Shown here piece after piece: positions 40,671-51,839 of a DNA stretch of 64,000 bases. Position 1 is the stretch's first letter, and each line of letters starts with the position of its first letter. Location: contig CM055103.1 of NCBI GenBank assembly GCA_029204225.1, positions 23,180,663 to 23,244,662 on the forward strand. Reading direction: 5' to 3'. The stretch comes from Diphasiastrum complanatum (Eukaryota > Streptophyta > Lycopodiopsida > Lycopodiales > Lycopodiaceae). The position numbers were made by a program, and so were the translations under genes. The notes under the pieces were generated by a model. That model saw nothing but the letters and a program-made list of their open reading frames with translations, searched no databases and was not told the DNA's origin.

Positions 40671-41137
40671 TCAACATAGTCATTCTATTTCTCAACCTCG
40701 GATCATCTCTTTCTTCTCTAGGAGACGATGATGCGGGACATGCCCGTTCACAGAGATCAAAGATAGCACTCCACGCATACTCATGTTGCAGTTTGAGCTA
40801 TCCTACCTATCATTAGGAGACACACACATCTCACCCTCCTAGACGACGTCAGTGGCTACCAGAGGTCCTCCATGTCGTAGCTCATATCATATCCTTCTAT
40901 AGCATCAGTAGGACAGGACATGATGATAGTGCTACATATGCGTCTACATATTTCATCGCGTGTGTTTCAGTTCAGAGTATTATGTTGTTTTTCATTACTG
41001 TTTCGGAGACGTTTCATCCGCTCCCACTGTTACCAAATACTTGACATGTACATTTACTAGCCTTATATGCCTTTTGGCATGGAAAAGACATTAATAAAGC
41101 TTTCTTTCTTTCTTTCTTTCTTTCTCTCTCTCTCTGT
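40671..41137 (+). mobile_element. LINE 3' end fragment with microsatellite tail
   Basis: The last part, CTTATATGCCTTTTGGCATGG then AAAAGACATTAATAAAG, is homologous to the 3' end of LINE c. It is followed by (CTTT)n(CT)n at about 41098-41137. The body (40671-41050) has no recognisable coding and is probably 3' UTR of a related LINE, heavily 5'-truncated. The left boundary is uncertain. Confidence 0.55.
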
Positions 41138-41327
41138 GGCATCCCTCACTATGTAGCTTATTGATTCGCCATGGATCCTCCATGCAACAACTTATTGAAT
41201 ATGCACTTTTATGACATTGATTTTCTCCAATGCCATCCTTAGCATATATCATCACGTCTTATAGCAACTAAACTAGTTTGGGTTTCCATTTTCAGCCCAC
41301 ATTGATGACAATGTTTTTGTGTGGGAG
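41138..41327. other. No gene recognised; possible pre-LTR sequence
   Basis: No coding signal. Just before the R4 LTR the sequence reads GACAATGTTTTTGTGTGGGAG, which resembles the purine-rich end that normally precedes a 3' LTR. The R4 left LTR may therefore once have been shared with another copy. Confidence 0.3.
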
Positions 41328-41815
41328 TGTTAATGTTTTGGGATTGTTGTTTTGCGAGCAGCCAATTATTCCATAAGCTAGTTGGGCCTTTGGTCCTCCT
41401 TGAATATTAGTAGTTGCTACACACTTTCCTCTAAGTAATGGACTCGGCTCATTACATTCGCCGTGTCCATTCTTTTATTCTTTATTATGCATAAGCAGGC
41501 CTATGGGCCCTTTTTATTCATGTACTGGCCGTGGGCCCTATGCCCTATTTGGTCACATTTTTAGGACTTAGTCATATTGATTTGGAGTGGGGGTCCTATT
41601 GGGGGCGCACTATTTTCCCTCCAAATCTTTTGCCTCCCTCTACTTTTGAATTGCTACTTTGGGGTTCATCGGTAGGGTATATATAAGGCAACATTGTAGT
41701 CTTCTATTCAGTTGATGATGATTGCTCTTCTTTAGCCTCATTAAATATTCTCTCTTTCATGCTTTCTAGCCTAAGTCTTGCTTTCTAGTATAGCTAGTGA
41801 ATCTTAGCTTGTAAC
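41328..41815 (+). repeat. R4 5' LTR (about 488 bp)
   Basis: Starts TGTTAATGTTTTGGG and ends GCTTGTAAC next to the PBS. A TATA box (TATATATAAG) lies at 41678-41687 and is conserved in the other LTR as TATATATAG. Confidence 0.8.
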
Positions 41816-41816
41816 T

Positions 41817-41828
41817 TGGTATTAGAGC
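41817..41828 (+). other. R4 primer-binding site, initiator-Met tRNA (decayed)
   Basis: TGGTATTAGAGC, one C-to-T change from the canonical TGGTATCAGAGC, directly after the LTR. Confidence 0.8.
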
Positions 41829-43300
41829 ACTTTCCTGTTGTTGTCTTCAGGAGGGCGCCCATTTACAGTTTGGATCTTCAGTCTATGGATCTACTTGTCT
41901 TGCAGGTTTTTCATCATCGATTGAAGGAGGATCAGCACCCATCTTGCCCACCTTTCTGCCCCTTTTTTCTACAATTTTTCAGCACCCATTTGCTGCCATT
42001 TCTAGCACCCATCTCCTACTATTTCGAGCGCCCATTTGCACCTACTTTTTGCACCCATTTGCCCATTTTTTGCGCTTATCTACTGCTACTTCCAGCTTCC
42101 CTCCTCATTTTTGCCATTGTCCCAAAACCCTAGCCTTTTTGCCTCTTTTCCAGCGCCCTCTTACCTCTTCACTTTATTCCCATTTGCTGTCCAAATTTTC
42201 AGCCCATTTCCAGCACCCATCTACATCTTCTATTGGTACCTATTTCTGGTCATTTTCCCAGCCATTACCTCTTCTACGTTTTGACAGTTTTCAGCCTACC
42301 TCTCCCTCTTCATCTTCAGGAGGTGCTTTTGGTAGTACGTTTGGTCAATCTTCAAATGGTGGTAGTCTTTTTGGCTCTCCTTATGGGTCTCTTGCACCAC
42401 CACCTGGATTTTCCTCAGTACCACTAGGTTTTCCCTCCCCTAATCTTGGAAGCCATGAGCCATATTTTGCTCCTGATTTTCGTGATTACATACAGCTTAC
42501 CACTTACGCTGGCTCGTCTGATGGGAATATTTTGGAGAATTGTTCTTTAAATTAGAGACCTATTTTCTTATGTATCCCAAGACTGAAACCCAGAAGATTA
42601 AGTTGGCAGCACTACATCTAGATGGTCGAGCTTAGACTTGGTGGCGGTAAACTTGCTTGAGAGGGATTGCACGTATGGCCTACTTTTCATCGTCTTCGTA
42701 TGGCTATGATTGACCCCCAGTGGCTAGTTCGCCAGCGTGATCTGTTTCGCAGACTTACCCATACTGGTGAGTTGATTGCTTATATTGACTAGTTTACTAA
42801 GCTTTCTTATCTTTTTGGTGATCTTCTCCCTACTGAGCTTATTTCACGCTTTATTGCTGGTCTTCGAGGTTCTTTACAATATGATGTGTCATCTTTCTAG
42901 CCCCCTACTCTCTCTGATGCTATTTCCTTGGCCACTACCTTGCAACATAAGTACCGTGAGTTATCCACTTCTCATTTTTCCCACCCTCGCTTAGGAACGC
43001 CTACTATTTCGGCTGCTTGTCCTGCCTCGGCTTCTACTGCTGCCGCCCTCCTCCCCGCTCTGCCTTTGTTCGTCGTTACATCAAACTCCTTGCCTTACTA
43101 TAGCTGTTTTTTTACCATGAGGCCAGTACTCCTAATGATTCTGACATTTACATCTAGATTCTTGATACTCCTGACCCACCTCCTGTTGATGTGCTAGTTG
43201 ACCCGCTTCCTGCTCCTGCCGCTTGTCATGCGCAGCTTATGCTACTTGGGCTAGGCGTCTTGGTCCTCGCCTATTCAGTTACGTGTCCACATCTTGGGCA
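41829..43300 (+). pseudogene. R4 gag region, broken
   Basis: A Pro/Ser/Phe-rich start (41940-42300), then SSGGAFGSTFGQSSNGGSLF, followed by frames interrupted by many TAG/TAA codons. Gag-like pieces such as LDGRA-W and PTLSDAISLATTLQHKYREL are visible across frames. No zinc knuckle could be confirmed. Confidence 0.55.
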
Positions 43301-43309
43301 AGAGAGTAT

Positions 43310-45990
43310 ATTGCTTTGGTAGATACAGGCAGTACACATTCATTTATTAGCAGGTACATTTCCACCAGGATTTGTGCTACACCTGCTCCTGCTTCCTAGC
43401 CTCTCAGTGTTGAGGTTGCTACCTCATTCCTTTCTCAGTTCTCAGATGTTTCAGGGCTTGGATTATCGCATTGGTGATTTTTCTGGTCAGGCAGATTTCA
43501 CCATCATTCCTCTAGAGCACTATGACATTATTTTTGGTGCAGACTAGTTCTCCTCACTTGGTATTGTTGCTGTGGATCTATTTCAGTAGACACTTTCCTT
43601 TACTCATGCTAGTCAGCATCATTCAATTGTTGGTATTGATTCCCATGGTGACTATTAGTTGGTTACCAAGAAGCATTTTATGCGTAGTCTGCCAAAGGCT
43701 CAGGGTGCAGCTCTTCTTTCCATTCAGAGTACATCAGTTGTTGCTTCGCTTTCACTATCCGTGGGTCCTCTTCCTAAGGTGATTTCTGACTTATTGCATA
43801 GGTATTCTGTTGTCTTTTCAGAACCTACATCTCTGCCACCATTATGTGATGTAAACCACCATATTGATCTTATTCCTGGTGCCACCCCACCTTCTCGTGC
43901 ACCATATTGTATGTCTAAAGTCCAACGTGATGAGGTTCAGCTCCAGATTGCTTCTCTTTTATGTCAGGGCCTCATTGTACCTAGCCATAGTCCCTTTGGT
44001 GCGCCTGTTCTTCTTGGTGCCTAAAAAGATGGGACCAAACGCCTCTGCATTGACTACAATGACTTGAACAAGCTTACAATCCGTAATCAATATCCTATTC
44101 CTCACATGGATGACTTTTTTGATTAGCTTGTCACTTCTTCTATCTTTTCCAAGATTGACCTTCCTTTTGGATACTACCAGATTAGGATGCATCCCTCTGA
44201 CGAGCATAAGACTGCGTTTCGTACTCACTTACGTTTGTATGAGTTTCGTGTTCTTCCCTTCAGTGTTCAGAATGGTCCACCCACATCTCAGAATGCTATG
44301 AATAATGTTTTACGTTCTCTTCTTGGTGTTTGTGCTTTAGTTTATTTTGATGACATTTTTGTTTTTAGTACTTCTTTATTTGACCATGTGTCTCTCGTTT
44401 GTGTTTGAGTTACTTGTTAAGCATTAGTTGTTTGGTAAATTATCAAAATGTTCCTTTGCTGTTGCTGAGATTGAGTTTTTGGGTTTCCTTGTTTGTGATG
44501 GTCGTATTCGTCTTGATCCTCAGAAAGTTCAGGCTATTGAGGATTGGCCTATTCCATCCGACGTTCATTCTGTTCGTATGTATTTAGATATGGCTACCCA
44601 TCTTCGTCGTCCTGTTAAGTATTTCGCCACTGTGGCTGCCCCGCTTCATTCTTTATTAAAAAAGTCTCATACGTTTGTTTGGACTCATGAGTGTCAGATT
44701 TTGATGCTTTACGTCATGCCATCGTTTCTGCAGTCGTTATGTGGTTGATGATTTACCGGCTGCATATTTGACTTGTCCTGACTTTTGTGATGTTTATCAT
44801 TCTCGTCCACTTCCATCATCTCGAAAGTTCCAGGTTTATATTGTTGTCGATGATCGTTTATATCATTATAGTGCTTTGTGTATTCCTAGTTCTCTATCCA
44901 TTCGTTCTCAATTGTTGTCTGTTGCTCATACTTCTCCTATTGGTGGCCATTTTGGGTTTCAGAAGTCTTATGCACGTCTTTAAGGACCATTTCTACTGGC
45001 CATCCATGAAGTCTAATGAGTGTACCTTTTGTGGCCGTAATAAATATTCCCGTGCTAAGTCCGCTGGTTTGCTCCAGAGTTGGCCCATTCCTCATCGCCA
45101 ATGGACAAACATTTCTATGGACTTTATCCTTTGCCTTCCTCATACCCGGCATTGTAATGGCTCTGCAGACAATAGTTGGTAATCCATCTCATATCAATGA
45201 AGTGTATTGCTCGAAAGGAGAAAGTCTAGCATATAACAATTCCAACAATTTATTTATTGACCTTAATCAGTTATTAACATTCATCATAAATTTTTATGGT
45301 GTTACAAATGAGAATGACTGCTGACTTTGTGGTCCTAATGCCTTGTTTTGGCCTCAAATGGCCGCAAGTGGTCTGAAATGAACGCAAATGGATGGTGGTG
45401 GTAGATCGGTTCTCGAAACATTTCCCCCTTTTTTTACCGGTCCGCAGTACTACTACGACTGAGCAGTGAGCACGTCTTTTTATATCAGAGATTTTTCGGC
45501 TGCATCGTTTTCTAGTCACTATCCTTTTTGATCGGGATAGTAAACTTACATCTACCTTTTGGACAGAGCTTGTGCGTTTTTTAGATGTACAACTTCTTCT
45601 GGGTACTAATCATTCTACTACTGATGGTCAAACGGTCCTTAATTGGATCCTTGAGGATTATCTTCGGCATTTTGTTTCTCCTTCAGGGAAGGATTGGGAT
45701 CAACATTTATGTTTGGCAGAGTATAGCTATAATAGCTCTATTAGTACCAACACTGAAGTTTCTCCTTTCTTATTGGCTCATGGGTATGCTCCTATTTTTC
45801 CAAGGGTGCCTCTTCCTCTTGATGATACAACAGTCACCATTGCTTCTTTCTTATCAGGTGCTCGTGAGCTTATTGCTAGGGCTATTGCTCATTTACAGGA
45901 TGTCCAACAACGCTATCAGACTTCTGTTGATCGCCATTGTCGTCATGTCGAGTTTCAGGTTGCTGATATGGTTTATCTTTGGCTATGTTT
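43310..45990 (+). pseudogene. R4 protease-RT-RNase H-integrase, broken
   Basis: Retropepsin LVDTGSTHSFISR at about 43318. RT from VISDLLHRYSVVFSEP (43780) through FSKIDLPFGYYQIRMHPSDE and VYFDDIFVFS (catalytic pair retained) to LSKCSFAVAEIEFLGFLV. RNase H/connection region near 44600. Integrase zinc-finger region near 44930 (PIGGHFGFQKS), core start WTNISMDFILCLPHT near 45110, and C-terminal part TDGQTVLNWILEDYL near 45620. TAG, TAA and frame changes are scattered throughout. Integrase is also split by an insertion at about 45165-45405. Confidence 0.8.
45165..45405. other. Unclassified insertion in R4 integrase
   Basis: Integrase sequence stops after the HCNG codons and resumes with VVVDRFSKH-type codons near 45395. 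About 240 bp between are foreign, A/T-rich and without an ORF, clear inverted termini or a target duplication longer than ATGG. Boundaries are approximate. Confidence 0.5.
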
Positions 45991-46015
45991 TGCGCAACAT
46001 CATTTTGTGGCTGCG

Positions 46016-46362
46016 TCCATTCTTTTATTCTTTATTATGCATAAGCAGGCCTATGGGCCCTTTTTATTCAAGTACTGGCCTTGGGCCCTATTTGGTCACA
46101 TTTTTAGGACTTGGTCATATTGATTTTGAGAAGGGGTCCTCCTATTGGGGGGCGCACTATTTTCCCTCCAAATCTTCTGCCTCCCTCTACTTTTGAATTC
46201 CTACTTTGGGGTTCATCGGTAGGGTATATATAGGGCAACATTGTAATCTTTTATTCAGTTGATGATGATTGCTCTTCTTTAGCCTCATTGAATATTCTTT
46301 CTTTCATGCTTTCTAGCCTAAGTCCTGCTTTCTAGCGTAGCTAGTGAATCTTAGCTTGTAAC
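46016..46362 (+). repeat. R4 3' LTR, truncated at its 5' side (347 bp)
   Basis: Matches 41465-41815 of the left LTR from GTCCATTCTTTTATTC to CTTGTAAC. The first about 137 bp are missing and the LTR is fused directly to integrase codons, so the PPT and the end of pol were deleted with them. Confidence 0.8.
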
Positions 46363-47036
46363 TCTCTATCCCTCGGTACCAGCCCTTTAGGAGCTTGAGG
46401 AGAGGCAGGTAGGTAGGCAGTTGAGGGTGGAATCCCATCGTGTGGCCTACGCGCATGCATGTGGCCAATGGACCAAGTTTTGTATAGTTAAGGACATATA
46501 ATATCCCTGGGCTCATTACTATGAATATTAGGGCACCAAAATCGGATGGGTGCTTTATCTCCCTCCAAGAGTGTTGCGTTCCCTACTTTTTAACTTGATG
46601 TATTACAGTTTCATGGAAGGCTCCTTTATGGTTTCCTAGAAGACTATAAATAGAGGTTAGAACACTAATTGCTTAGGTTCTGATTATTGAGATGCCTGGG
46701 CTCTTTGTAAGAGGACTCAACCAAATTGCTTGTAGGGCATTGTATATGATTTCATTTGATGTTCTTTGATAGTTTTTTGAAGGAGAAATTGTAAGAAAAA
46801 CAGAAGTTTTGCTGAGCTGTGTGATCTTTTTCGTATGAGTAATTTTGAAAACCTGACGTTGGCACAACATTAGTGGGATGTCAAGATTAAAAAAGACTTT
46901 TTGATGCCTTTTCTTATATTGATGTTTGCTCATTTGTATCAATGCCCTTCCACAAACTGGCTCATCTTTACTTGCACCCAAGTTGGAGATGGCAGTCTAA
47001 TTTATTGCAGTAACATATCAGTGGCTTGTGGTGCAG
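46363..47036. other. No gene recognised; possible LTR-like promoter remnant
   Basis: A TATAAATAG motif occurs at about 46650 in a context resembling an LTR promoter (GACTATAAATAGAGG), but no paired LTR or ends are visible. Confidence 0.3.
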
Positions 47037-47153
47037 ATGCGGCTAGAGGCTTACTGTCTCAGATGCCAGCATAGCCACAGAGTCATTGCTGTTGTGAGAG
47101 CCATCTCCAAGACACACATCCGGCCACAGCTTGAAAAGGATACAGAGTAGTGA
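47037..47153 (+). CDS. Possible terminal exon, unrecognised
   Basis: After a plausible acceptor (GTGGTGCAG) a frame of about 37 codons reads MRLEAYCLRCQHSHRVIAVV and ends RPQLEKDTE before TAG. It is composition-normal, Cys/His/Arg-containing sequence that looks more like protein than its surroundings. I do not recognise it and see no partner exon. It could be the 3' end of a host gene whose other exons are outside the window or hidden among elements, a gene fragment, or chance. Confidence 0.2.
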
Positions 47154-47161
47154 GCACTGCA

Positions 47162-47430
47162 TTCTAAATATATCCCCAACTTCAAAGATGATGCTGGTTT
47201 TTTGGTCTTCAATTTTGATACACACCAAATTGCGATGTTTACAAGTTATGATGTTTTTCTCCTAAGTCGGCCTCCTTTGGATTGAGTACTGGAGTCTAAA
47301 TATTTATCATCTCCTCAAACTTCAGACATGATCTTGGTTTTGACAAGAAAAAGCTCTTCAATTTTTATGCACACGGTATTGCAATTTGTATTAGTTATGA
47401 TGTTTTCTCTTAAAGTCAGCTTCCTTTGGA
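47162..47430. repeat. Diverged tandem duplication (unit about 125 bp)
   Basis: TCTAAATAT...CAACTTCAAAGATGATGC...GTTATGATGTTTTTCTCCTAAGTCGGCCTCCTTTGGA (47162-47281) recurs at 47294-47430 with many substitutions and small indels. Old local duplication, non-coding. Confidence 0.65.
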
Positions 47431-50340
47431 GTCACAAGGCCTCACACAGGCACAAGGAAGAGTCGAAGATATTCTCATTAATATTTACCAATCAAGTAGC
47501 AACTTTGCCATAATGTTTTATATTCTAGGAAGCAAACCTCGTCCTTATGAATGTATGTGGCAGCTCATAAGTAGCACTGTCCCCGTAGGTATCCAATGTT
47601 TTCCCAGCTTTTTACTTGAATGTGCAAGCATAGTCCTGTGCTAGGTGTGTTATTGCCTGAGATCCATCAATGGATTGCCATGTTGGCTACTCTCGAGTGT
47701 TGTTCCCAATAATGGAAAAAAAGATCCTCACACAGAATGATTCTTGTGACCGTTTTCCTTTTACTGTTTTCATGCTAAGCTAGTCCAACTTAAACATGCT
47801 GAGTAGGCTAGGTGCTAGCATTGAATCTCTGAACATTATGCATGGAGTTTTTCACAAAGAATGAAAGACATGGAAACTGGCCTTCTCCAATTGAGAAGTT
47901 CTGAATGCTGTATTGTGTCTCTGAACATCAAGCATGATATTTTTCACTAATGAGGAGGTGATTTTGTGTGAGATCACAGCTTCAATGCTGTGTTGCAGGT
48001 TCAAGGTAGACTGTGTCGTCATCTGACATTGCTGATAATCAGTTAAGGACAGGTGAATAGTTCAGTTTGTTAACATTTCAAACTCATCCAACCGATGATG
48101 TTGATGATACTTTCAGTGCCAATAATATCAGCTGCTCAGTTTTGTTAGTTGTCTCTGTTGAAGTGCTTGCCCCTTAACTTGAAAAGCCCCAGTAATAGCT
48201 GCAAATTTTGATTCTTGTTAGTGGTTGGCTTCTCCTTTTCTTTGAAACATATTGCTATAAAAGGATATCATGCTGCCAAAATGATATTGGGTTGGACTAT
48301 AGTACCTTTATTTTGTGACATGATATAGCAAACACATTAATAGAAATATTGCCCAAACTCCAGGTAATAATTATTCAAAATAATTGTTGGAAGTAGAAGA
48401 TTTACGGATAATTTTCGTTCTTAAATGTTGTAAAATTATCTTACATTATGAAATATTGTTAGCTGTCTACGCTTGTATACATGAGATCCTGGGTCATATA
48501 TCCAGAGCTCATGTTACCATAGGCCACATTGTAAACCAACTGAAAATTGATCATGGATTCTCTAAAAGCACATATTTGAAGTAGTATTTAGTATAGATAA
48601 GGGCTTTTCACTGTGGATGTTTTTTTCCCAATTATAACGTAATTACGTCCATCACAAAGTGATGACGTATGAGTGTTTTATGAAAGCTCATCAAATCTTA
48701 GAGTGGAACCAGCATTGTTATTTTCTAAAAGCCACAGTTACTTTTCAAATGAAGGTTGACAAGATTTAAAATTTACGTTTTTTTTAAAAATCTATAGGAT
48801 TCATTGAGCTCATTGAATTGTTTTATTGAATGTAAATGACGAGGTTTAGTAGTTGGAGGATTGAGAAGGTAATATGTTTTAAAAACCGGTAAGCCTCAAA
48901 AAATGCAGAACATTGGATGGGAGTTCAAAGGAGGTTTTTCTGAACATTACCACCTATTGTCATTACTATTAGATAAGTGTGATAAAACTTTGCATTCGAT
49001 TCTCTATATTTTATGCAAAAAGGAAGATGCTAATATAGTCTTTTGTACTAGAATGTTGTGATAAATGAAAGAGCATTCTAAAGTATCTTTGGAGAAAAAT
49101 TATTTGGATTTTGACTAAGTATTTGACTTTTCAAAAGACTTCGATAGGAGAGTTAAGAATCATAAGCAAATTTTCCATCTTATGACAAGTTTAAGGGTGA
49201 GAACAAATTCCATATAAAGTTTGCAAATATGCTTAATGACTATTTAAATTTGGAAATTCATAGAACAATGCAAAGAAGGCTGTAAATTTTAATTTCGATT
49301 TGATTTTGTTCAAAACTAGTCAGTTTTCTTGTGTTAACCCAAATGGAAAAAAGATAGTGCAAAAAACAAAAAAAGAACATAAAGTCAATGAGATATAAAA
49401 TAAGATTTATCATAAGATTTTATTTTCCTACACATGATATTCCCAATGGTATGTTGTTGCAATCAATAATGAGCATGTCACATAGTTTCGTAGATCGAGT
49501 CTAAAGCCCATTTGAGTGGGCCTTGAAGTTTAAAATTGAATGGGTGTGAATTTCATTTGAGGTGGAGTGCTCACTGAAATGGACCAAATACTATTGTAGT
49601 GCTAGTAAGTCTTTTTGTTTAAGCAATGATGGTTTTAGGTCAACAACATTTGATGATGTTTTTTTGTTGCGACTCAATCAATGGTTTTGAAAGTCATACA
49701 TGTTCTTGTTCACAAATAAAAGTAAATGTTGCTATACCATCTTACTATCTCAATGGACATTTTACCATGAGAACATAGCTTTTGATGTTTGCATTCCCCG
49801 TAATCTCAATTACATCAAGTCTCCAAAATCACTTTGCAAGTGGATCGGTACACACTTGTGTGGGCAATTTGATATTTGGTGGTTTCAATTGCATTCAAAA
49901 CAATCAATAATGTTGCATTCTCCATTGTCTCGAGGTTGGCTAGGGAAAATAGGATAAATTTTCATTTTACTTTCATTAACATAGTATAGTGGGGAGGCTT
50001 AGTTCATCAACATTCATGAATGGTTCTTTTGATGGAAATTGTCACATTGCTTGGAGCAATTTGTTTAGAGGTCTTAGATCTAACAATAAGTGTTGTGGTT
50101 TCTTGGGGAACATGTAATGACAATCTTTGTTGTTGGTTTTACTGTAGCCTTTACCTATTATATCCTATATTTTGTTGGCCTTGTTGGTTTAGGTAGGTTG
50201 TTAACGCTCATGGGATAAAGTCATAGTTGATGGTGTCATGGTTAGTAGGCACTACACAAGATGCAAACCTTGGCATTATTTGCTAGGTTCTGCCATAGCA
50301 TGGGTTAATGTGACGTTGAGTTTCTAATCTAGATCATCTG
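47431..50340. other. No gene recognised
   Basis: AT-rich DNA with short chance frames only. A weak short echo (TCTCTGAACAT...GCATG...TTTTTCAC) occurs at about 47827 and 47921. No element ends, RNA genes or exons could be supported. Confidence 0.35.
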
Positions 50341-51260
50341 TTAATTAATTTGATTGTGTTTGGTGGTTTGTTGTAGTTGTTTTATGTGTTGTAATAACAA
50401 CTGACTAAATTTATTGCTACTTGATGATGACAAGACATCACTATGGTGTAATAGATGGGCTTCTATGACATGGGGTTGTGTATGAATTTTATGAAATTCA
50501 ACTTTTTCATCCAACCTTTTGTCCTCTGTAATGGCCTCATACATAGCCTCTCTTAAAATTGTATACGTTGCAACATTTCTCTTTTTGTGACAAATACTAT
50601 TAGGTAAGCCATCCATAAACCAAATGAGAATGACATGGTCAGGTACTATTTTAAGAGTGCACTCAAGTCTCAAGCGTTTAATTTGTCTAATGAAATTTCA
50701 CTAGCCTTTTTTATTTAGAATTTATTCTATTCTAGAAGGAATTTTTTAGAAATTGAAAGGCTTGAATCATATGCTAAAAGCTTCTTTCAATGCTTCTCAT
50801 TCATTTCATTTGTAGAGTTTCATGTTGAAAAGCAATTTCTTGTGGTAATTCCACATGTGTGGAGGTTGTTCCCACATGTGAAGAATAGGCATAGGTTTTC
50901 TAGTACATAATCTCAAAGGCCAATAAGGCAAAATAGTCAATTTTTCCAAGCCTATCTTGGATGACCGCCTTATAGTGCTCGTGGATTTTAACATGTACCT
51001 TGATCTTTTTTATGGCCCTCACTCTCTTTCTTCCTCCGAATCTACTGCCTGGTCCTTCTTTTAGTCTTTCCACTCCCTTCTTGATATTCAACACTCCCTT
51101 CACGATTTCCCTCATCACACTTGGACCAACTGTCAGTCGAGGCTATCCTTTCATTTTGCCAGACTTGACTGTGACTATGTTTCGTCTTTTGGCTCCTGGC
51201 TTAGGCTCCTTTCCTTCGAAAACCACAATTTACTGTGCTTTCCAACCATGGCCCTATTCT
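50341..51260 (-). pseudogene. Retrotransposon gag-like remnant
   Basis: The minus strand contains KVHVKIHEHYKAVIQDRLGK (about 51020-50950) and, after several stops, LECTLKIVPDHVILIWFMDG with NVATYTILREAMYEAITEDK (50670-50500). The alternation of basic and aromatic segments, with an L-x-P...WFMDGLP arrangement, resembles the gag capsid region of Ty3/gypsy elements, where a similar 'F-x-x-GL' segment occurs. Many stops and frame changes. The plus sequence at 51268 begins TGTTACGGCCC and has a TATATATA at about 51500, so a 5' LTR on the minus strand may adjoin. I see no PBS. Confidence 0.4.
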
Positions 51261-51267
51261 TCTCAAG

Positions 51268-51640
51268 TGTTACGGCCCTAATGGGGGTTTGGACCATTAG
51301 GGGCTATCTTGGACATAGGGGTCGGGCCTAATCTAGATAATAGTCGAGTAGGACCATGGGGTTTTATGCATGGGTCTTGGCTATTATGGCTTAGGGGTAC
51401 CTACATGCATTGGACATGCATGGGAGTTAGGCATGGACTGATAGCACACTTACGTGTGGATTTAGGGCAAGGGCGGACGAGATCGGTTCTACTCTCTATA
51501 TATACTCTCGCCCGTGTCCGTGAGGATCATTGAGAGTCTGCGGCTGTTATGTTGTCGGATTGGTAAGCGCTTCCTATCATTTGTGATTTGCCATACTCCC
51601 TAGTGCCCAGGGGTTAGATCAGAGGAGATCTAAGATTGGT
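51268..51640 (-). repeat. Possible LTR next to the gag remnant
   Basis: Its inner end reads TGTTACGG on the plus strand (…CCGTAACA on the minus). It contains CTCTATATATACTC. No partner LTR is visible in the window, so this is tentative. Confidence 0.25.
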
Positions 51641-51839
51641 TGGGTCGATTTCGTCCACTGCACTTTCCCATTGTGTTCTTGGAGCTCTATCCGGATTGGG
51701 AGTCTTGGGAGACGTTTTCTCAAGTGTCATTTCCATAGTCTTGCCCCCCCCCCTCGCCCTTCGTCTCTCACTATGTTATGAACTCCACCCTCCTTGCTTG
51801 AGACTCCATCTTTCCTACTCTGTGTTGTCTATTCAATTC

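Larger units (their letters stand above)
41328..46362 (+). mobile_element. Ty3/gypsy element R4, old and degenerate
   Basis: 5' LTR 41328-41815, PBS TGGTATTAGAGC, broken gag, protease, RT-RNase H and integrase, then a partial second LTR (46016-46362). The LTR copies differ by many substitutions and indels (roughly 5% by eye), so it is older than R1-R3. Its sequence is unrelated to theirs. No internal frame is longer than about 200 codons. No target duplication could be found. Confidence 0.85.

Noticed and set aside
41098-41137. (CTTT)n(CT)n considered as an independent microsatellite
   Set aside because: It directly follows the LINE 3' hairpin and AAAAGACATTAATAAAG, so it is better read as the LINE tail.
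50341-50673. 110-codon minus frame considered as a host gene
   Set aside because: It is followed upstream by several stops and gag-like segments and lies next to an LTR-like end. A retrotransposon remnant fits better.
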